A stretch of DNA of 64,000 nt from Pseudonocardia oceani. GTDB taxonomy: Bacteria; Actinomycetota; Actinomycetes; Mycobacteriales; Pseudonocardiaceae. Shown here piece by piece: positions 60,723 to 64,000 of the stretch. The stretch is taken from contig NZ_JADQDF010000001.1 of NCBI RefSeq assembly GCF_019263585.2, forward strand, positions 806,001 through 870,000. The letters run 5' to 3'. A program made the translations under genes and the position numbers. Under the pieces are notes generated by a model. The model had not been told where the DNA came from. It searched no databases and saw only the letters and a program-made list of their open reading frames with translations. Within the stretch, counting starts at the first letter, position 1. Each line of letters starts with the position of its first letter.

Positions 60723-61109
60723 TCAGCGGTACCGCTCCTCGTACCGCCGCGCCGCCGCCTCCCGTTGGGGGGCCGTGCGCCTCTCCCGGACCGCCTCGGC
60801 CTGGCCCCGCGCCCAGCCGGCCTTGACCGACCGGTGCTCGGTCGTCAGGTGGACGAACGAGGCCGCGTAGATCATCCCCACCGCCGCCCCGCCGAGCACG
60901 GCCACCAGCCGGACCCACAGCTCCCCGGGCACCAGCAGCACCAGCAGCACCCCGATCGGCACCAGCTGCACGATCGAGCGCAGCATCTGCCGCAGCGCCC
61001 ACGTCCTCGTCGTGACGTCGTGCAGCACCCAGTCGCGGTAGCGCTCCGGGAGTCCCCCGCCCATGGCGTACCAGAGCCACCACAGCGGACCCGGCCGGTG
61101 CATCGTCAT
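60723..61109 (-). CDS. DUF5313-like membrane protein
   Basis: 128 residues. PERYRDWVLHDVTTRTWALRQ near residue 20, then two hydrophobic segments (SIVQLVPIGVLLVLLVP and LVAVLGGAAVGMIYAASFVH), and a basic tail with repeated RR/ER. The YRDWVLHDVT pattern matches the DUF5313 family as I recall it. Function unknown. ATG start; a second ATG lies two codons in. Convergent with the SsgA-like gene. Confidence 0.75.
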   Translation of the reverse strand: MTMHRPGPLWWLWYAMGGGLPERYRDWVLHDVTTRTWALRQMLRSIVQLVPIGVLLVLLVPGELWVRLVAVLGGAAVGMIYAASFVHLTTEHRSVKAGWARGQAEAVRERRTAPQREAAARRYEERYR

Positions 61110-61171
61110 CCCCCCGCTGTCGTCATGTCACCACTGTCCCCGCGGACCGCGCGCCTGTCACGGCGACCTGC

Positions 61172-61708
61172 TCACAGGCCCGGCACGGGCCCCGCGTCCG
61201 TGCGTCCCGACGCCCCGGCGGCGGCGCCGTCGACCGCCTGGTCGAGGGTGTCGGCGAGGTCCCGGCCCGCGTCCCAGCGGGCGGTCGCGTCGTCGGAGCC
61301 GTCGATCTCGGCCTCCACCTCGGGGTCGAGGAGCTCCGGGTCGGCGGCGACGGACGGCTCGCCGTCGACGCGCGTGTCGACGTCGACGTCGTGCACGGCC
61401 GCCTCCTCCGCGGACGCGGCACCGCCGTCGATGCCCACGTCGACGGCGTCCATGTCGTCGGCGTCGTCGTTGGTCAGCCGCCCGGCGCGGTCGGCCTGCG
61501 CGTCGACGACCTCCTCGGGGAGCTCCGCGGCGATCCGGTCGTCCATGGTCTCGGTGCGGTCGTCGTCGAGGGCGTAGGGGCGGTCCGGGGGCACGTACCC
61601 GGCGTCGAGCGGGTCCTCCCCGGGCGGGCCCTCCATCGTCTCGCTGTTCTCGAGCTGCACCGACGCTCCCAGGTCGGGGGCGTCGGACTGGTCGTCGTAG
61701 TCGGGCAT
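61172..61708 (-). CDS. DUF5709-like acidic protein
   Basis: 178 residues, very acidic. MEGPPGEDPLDAGYVPPDRP near residues 25-44 is the hallmark of the DUF5709 family; RTETMDDRIAAELPEE follows. No membrane segment or Cys. Start is the ATG before PDYDDQSDAP; the longer frame in the track is a GC artefact. Function unknown. Confidence 0.75.
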   Translation of the reverse strand: MPDYDDQSDAPDLGASVQLENSETMEGPPGEDPLDAGYVPPDRPYALDDDRTETMDDRIAAELPEEVVDAQADRAGRLTNDDADDMDAVDVGIDGGAASAEEAAVHDVDVDTRVDGEPSVAADPELLDPEVEAEIDGSDDATARWDAGRDLADTLDQAVDGAAAGASGRTDAGPVPGL

Positions 61709-61792
61709 GCCGGGGCGTACCCCGCGGCGCCGCCCACCACACGCGTGCCCGATGTGGTCTGATCGCCCGATCCCGCCGGAGAGGAAGCGACG

Positions 61793-62359
61793 ATGACCAC
61801 CGTCCCGCGCCCCCGCGACTCGGCCGCCACCCGCGGTGCCCTGCTGGCCGCCGCGCGCACCCTGTTCGCCGAGCACGGGTACGAGCGGACGACGGTGCGC
61901 GGCGTCGCCGAGCGCGCCGGCGTCAACCAGGCGCTGCTGTTCCGCTACTTCGGCAACAAGGAGTCGCTGTTCGCCGAGGCGGTCACCGCGCAGGCGCTCG
62001 CGCCGCTGTCCGACGGCCCGCCGGAGACACTGCTGGAGCGCCTGGTCACCGCCGTGTTCGCCGACGCTCCCGACGGTGCGATGTTCCACGCCGTCCTGCG
62101 CTCGGGCGGCACGCCGGCCGAGACGGTGCGCACCGAGCTCGGCGCGGCCTACCGCGCGGCGTTCGCGGCGCAGGCCCGCACCGACGACCCCGCCGAGGCC
62201 GACCTGCGCGCCACCCTGCTGCTCGCGTGGCTGCTCGGGCTCGGCCAGGTCCGCGCCGAGATCGGCGCGGGCGGCGACCGGCAGGCCGTCGCCCACGTCC
62301 TGCGCGCGGCCCGGGTCCTGCTCGACGGACCCACCCCCGATGCTCAGCGTTTTCAGTAA
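61793..62359 (+). CDS. TetR-family transcriptional regulator
   Basis: 188 residues. N-terminal helix-turn-helix: RGALLAAARTLFAEHGYERT, VRGVAERAGVNQALLFRYFGNKESLF (near residues 33-58). Ligand domain with LLAWLLGLGQVRAE. ATG start after GAGAGGAAG. A perfect 18-bp palindrome overlaps its stop codon (62355-62372); the same half-sites and spacing precede the P450 gene, giving a likely distant target. No divergent partner gene, so the usual TetR layout is broken here. Confidence 0.9.
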   Translation: MTTVPRPRDSAATRGALLAAARTLFAEHGYERTTVRGVAERAGVNQALLFRYFGNKESLFAEAVTAQALAPLSDGPPETLLERLVTAVFADAPDGAMFHAVLRSGGTPAETVRTELGAAYRAAFAAQARTDDPAEADLRATLLLAWLLGLGQVRAEIGAGGDRQAVAHVLRAARVLLDGPTPDAQRFQ

Positions 62360-62371
62360 GCGACCGCTTAC
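62356..62371. promoter_or_regulatory. TetR operator overlapping the tetR stop codon
   Basis: GTAAGC-gacc-GCTTAC, extending to 18 bp as agtaagcg-ac-cgcttact. It lies upstream of a 14-codon gene remnant with its own ribosome site. Identical half-sites and 4-bp spacing occur at 24383-24398. Confidence 0.75.
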
Positions 62372-62385
62372 TCCTCGGGGACGTG

Positions 62386-62430
62386 ATGACCACCATCCGC
62401 GGGCCCGAGGAGCTGCTGCTCAGCTGGTGA
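62386..62430 (+). pseudogene. Remnant of a TetR-controlled gene (14 codons)
   Basis: ATG behind CGGGGA encodes TTIRGPEELLLSW then TGA, running into the 3' end of the opposite-strand SDR. Operator, ribosome site and start are positioned as for a real gene, but the body is gone. Suggests that the SDR end or a deletion replaced the original tetR target. Confidence 0.45.
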
Positions 62431-63202
62431 GGGACTCCGCGCGGGCCCATAGCTCCGCGCGGTCGGCCGCGATCTCCCGCGTCCAGGGCACGTAGTGCTC
62501 CGGGCGCGGGCGGCGGTCGTGCCAGAACCGCCCCGTCCCGGCGACGTCGGCGGGCGCGGCCGCGAGCCACACCGCGGTGTCGGCGCCCTGCTCGGCGGTG
62601 CGCAGCAGCGGCCCGAGCAGCCGCCCGAACCCGGGCAGCGAGCTCGCCGGGCCCGGGGTGTCGGCCCAGCCCGGGTGCACGGCGTGGGCGTCGACGCGGC
62701 CGCGCAGCTCGTGCGCCCACAGCCCGGACAGCACGACCTGCATCCGCTTCGTGCGGGCGTAGGCGGTGGTCCCGTCGTAGGGATCGGGCTCGTCGAACCG
62801 CAGGCGCTGGGCGTACATCCCGCCCGAGGCGACCCACAGGACCCGCCCGCCGCGCTCGCCGAGCGGCCCGGCGAGCAGCCGGGTGAGCAGGTGCGGGCCG
62901 AGCACGTGCGTGGCCGGTGTCAGCTCGTGGTCCTGCGCGGTGGTCCGGCGCCCGGGCGGCAGCAGCCCGGCGTCGCGCACGACGAGGTGGACCGCCGCCC
63001 CGAGCCGCGCCGGACCGGCGACGGTGGCGAGCCCGAGGCCCCCTCCCCCACCGGTGACCAGTGCGGTCCGCCCGGCGAGCGCGCCCGGCCCCGGGTCGGC
63101 CTGCGCTCCGGACCACCCCGCGGACCGGGCGAGGTAGCCGAGGCGGGAGTAGCCGGGGGCCACCGTCCGGTCCAGGACGATGTCGAGCGCGGAGATCAGC
63201 AC
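62420..63202 (-). CDS. SDR-family oxidoreductase with an internal deletion
   Basis: 260 residues; DHRS12-like relatives have about 310. Cofactor loop TGGGGGLGLATV near residue 50 is intact, and the active-site end is present (VASGGMYAQRL, then YARTKRM with Tyr-x3-Lys). Between them VHLVVRD joins directly to AGLLPPGRRTTAQDHELT, so the usual 45-55 residues with the core strands and the DVLVHN of NAG are missing. Frame kept. May be inactive. GTG start, alone on this strand before the DUF1990 gene. Confidence 0.72.
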   Translation of the reverse strand: MLISALDIVLDRTVAPGYSRLGYLARSAGWSGAQADPGPGALAGRTALVTGGGGGLGLATVAGPARLGAAVHLVVRDAGLLPPGRRTTAQDHELTPATHVLGPHLLTRLLAGPLGERGGRVLWVASGGMYAQRLRFDEPDPYDGTTAYARTKRMQVVLSGLWAHELRGRVDAHAVHPGWADTPGPASSLPGFGRLLGPLLRTAEQGADTAVWLAAAPADVAGTGRFWHDRRPRPEHYVPWTREIAADRAELWARAESLTS

Positions 63203-63221
63203 CGCCCCGGGTGAGAACCGG

Positions 63222-63983
63222 TCAGACGCCGGGGCCCGGGTGCGCCGCGACGTCCTCCTCGACGACGCGGGTGAGGATCGTGATGCCGTCGCGCACGGTG
63301 CCGCCCACCATGTCGGCGACGGCGCTGCAGGTGCGCGTCCACACCGTCAGCTGGATCTCCTTGGCCAGCGGCAGCCGGTTGTAGAGCAGGTGCGACGCGC
63401 GGTCGCCGGCCCGGGCCCAGGACTCGATGACGAAGCGCAGCGCGCCGCCGGGCAGCGGCTCGCAGCGGAACTCGATCTGCCCCGCCTCCAGGTGCCCCCA
63501 CAGCGTGGCCAGGCGGAACGAGCGCGGCGTCACGTCGATCACGCGGACCGGACCGTTCCACGGCGCCGGGATGCGGACGATGTACTCGTCGCCCAGGCAC
63601 AGCGGCCCGTCGGAGCCGTCGCGACGCTCGAAGACCGCGGCGTCGGGCACCACGCAGTTCGGGTTGCGGCGCAGCTCGGTCGTCACCGAATCCGCAGTGC
63701 GCTCCGCGCCGTCGACCTCGATGGAGTAGCTGCGGTGCATCAGCGGGCCGACGCCGTCGGAGACGAACTGGATGCGGTCGTCGCGTTGGGCGTGCGGGAC
63801 CGGGTCGGGCAGGTCGCCCGCATCGCCCCCGATCTGGGTGCGGTGCAGGACGGGGCCGCCGGGCAGACGGTGGCGCATCGCGTTGACGATCCCGAGCGGC
63901 CAGCGCAGGACGTGGTCGACGAACTGGAGGCGGGAGCCGGGGGCGGGACGACCGAGTAGGAACACGTCGGTACGGGTACCCAC
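63222..63983 (-). CDS. DUF1990-family protein
   Basis: 253 residues. SFRLATLWGHLEAGQIEFRCEP near residue 160 and SRASHLLYNRLPLAKEIQ near residue 205 follow the DUF1990 pattern, a START/SRPBCC-like fold; ends in acidic VVEEDVAAHPG. Function unknown; a lipid-binding role is only a guess from the fold. GTG start near the window edge; the upstream promoter is not fully visible. Confidence 0.78.
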   Translation of the reverse strand: MGTRTDVFLLGRPAPGSRLQFVDHVLRWPLGIVNAMRHRLPGGPVLHRTQIGGDAGDLPDPVPHAQRDDRIQFVSDGVGPLMHRSYSIEVDGAERTADSVTTELRRNPNCVVPDAAVFERRDGSDGPLCLGDEYIVRIPAPWNGPVRVIDVTPRSFRLATLWGHLEAGQIEFRCEPLPGGALRFVIESWARAGDRASHLLYNRLPLAKEIQLTVWTRTCSAVADMVGGTVRDGITILTRVVEEDVAAHPGPGV

Positions 63984-64000
63984 TTCCCATGATCATCACC

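Noticed and set aside
1..64000. tRNA, rRNA, insertion sequences, prophage or plasmid genes
   Set aside because: No cloverleaf-like gene, transposase, integrase or phage structural protein was recognised on either strand, although a proper scan could not be run.

Overview
The window is very GC-rich, densely coded actinobacterial chromosome. GTG starts are common, many genes overlap as GTGA/ATGA, and many starts sit 6-7 nt behind a TANNNT box with no Shine-Dalgarno sequence (leaderless). The order adoK, erpA, glycerate kinase, DUF3043, cobU/T/S, ilvE, gcvT, pepA, lpd/E2, TIGR01777 protein, lipB, lipA, and later SURF1 beside cobD, resembles (from memory) the Mycobacterium tuberculosis Rv2202c-Rv2218 and Rv2235-Rv2236c regions. 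An SsgA-family protein points to a filamentous or sporulating lineage. I favour the Pseudonocardiales (Pseudonocardia-like). No rRNA, tRNA, CRISPR array, insertion sequence or prophage was seen.

Layout. 1-4 kb: 5' end of zwf, adenosine kinase, Fe-S carrier ErpA, glycerate kinase, DUF3043. 4-6.4 kb: cobU-cobT-cobS, the nucleotide-loop assembly genes of B12. 6.4-12 kb: ilvE, gcvT, an amino-acid permease, leucyl aminopeptidase. 12-22 kb: the lipoate module, made of dihydrolipoamide dehydrogenase, a two-lipoyl-domain E2 acyltransferase, lipB and lipA, with an NAD-epimerase-like protein, a flavin amine oxidase, an F420-type LLM protein and an SDR in between. 22-30 kb: accessory metabolism (pcaB-like lyase, P450, DAO-type oxidase, phosphopantetheinyl transferase, DNA polymerase IV, NhaA, DsbA-like protein) and a self-contained small transcription unit.

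30-57 kb is the corrin-ring locus, mostly on the minus strand: cobT2-cobI-cobN behind one cobalamin riboswitch; cobA/cysG-cbiX-cobH behind a second, compact one; then cbiG-cobJ, cobL, cobM, cobB, cobO, a ChlI/ChlD-type chelatase partner, cobQ and cobD. It is interrupted by a plus-strand cassette (two paralogous-domain proteins and a membrane Ser/Thr kinase), a Doc-type toxin-antitoxin pair, a WS/DGAT with a gutted patatin gene, and an aldo/keto reductase. CobA makes precorrin-2, CobI/J/M/L/H build hydrogenobyrinate, CobB amidates it, CobN with the ChlID-like ATPase inserts cobalt, and CobO, CobQ, CobD, CobU, CobT and CobS finish the cofactor. No cobG/cbiD, cobF, cobK or cobC was found here.

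57-64 kb: flavin reductase, small Cys protein, acyl-CoA synthetase, lipoprotein, SsgA-like protein, DUF5313, DUF5709, a TetR regulator with its operator and a truncated target, an internally deleted SDR, and a DUF1990 protein.

Most unusual points: palindromic repeats sitting in frame inside cobN and the chelatase gene; two CobT paralogues, one with altered catalytic motifs; an operator shared between tetR and the distant P450; a leaderless three-codon minigene in its own terminated transcript; and two genes that appear to have lost internal segments in frame.
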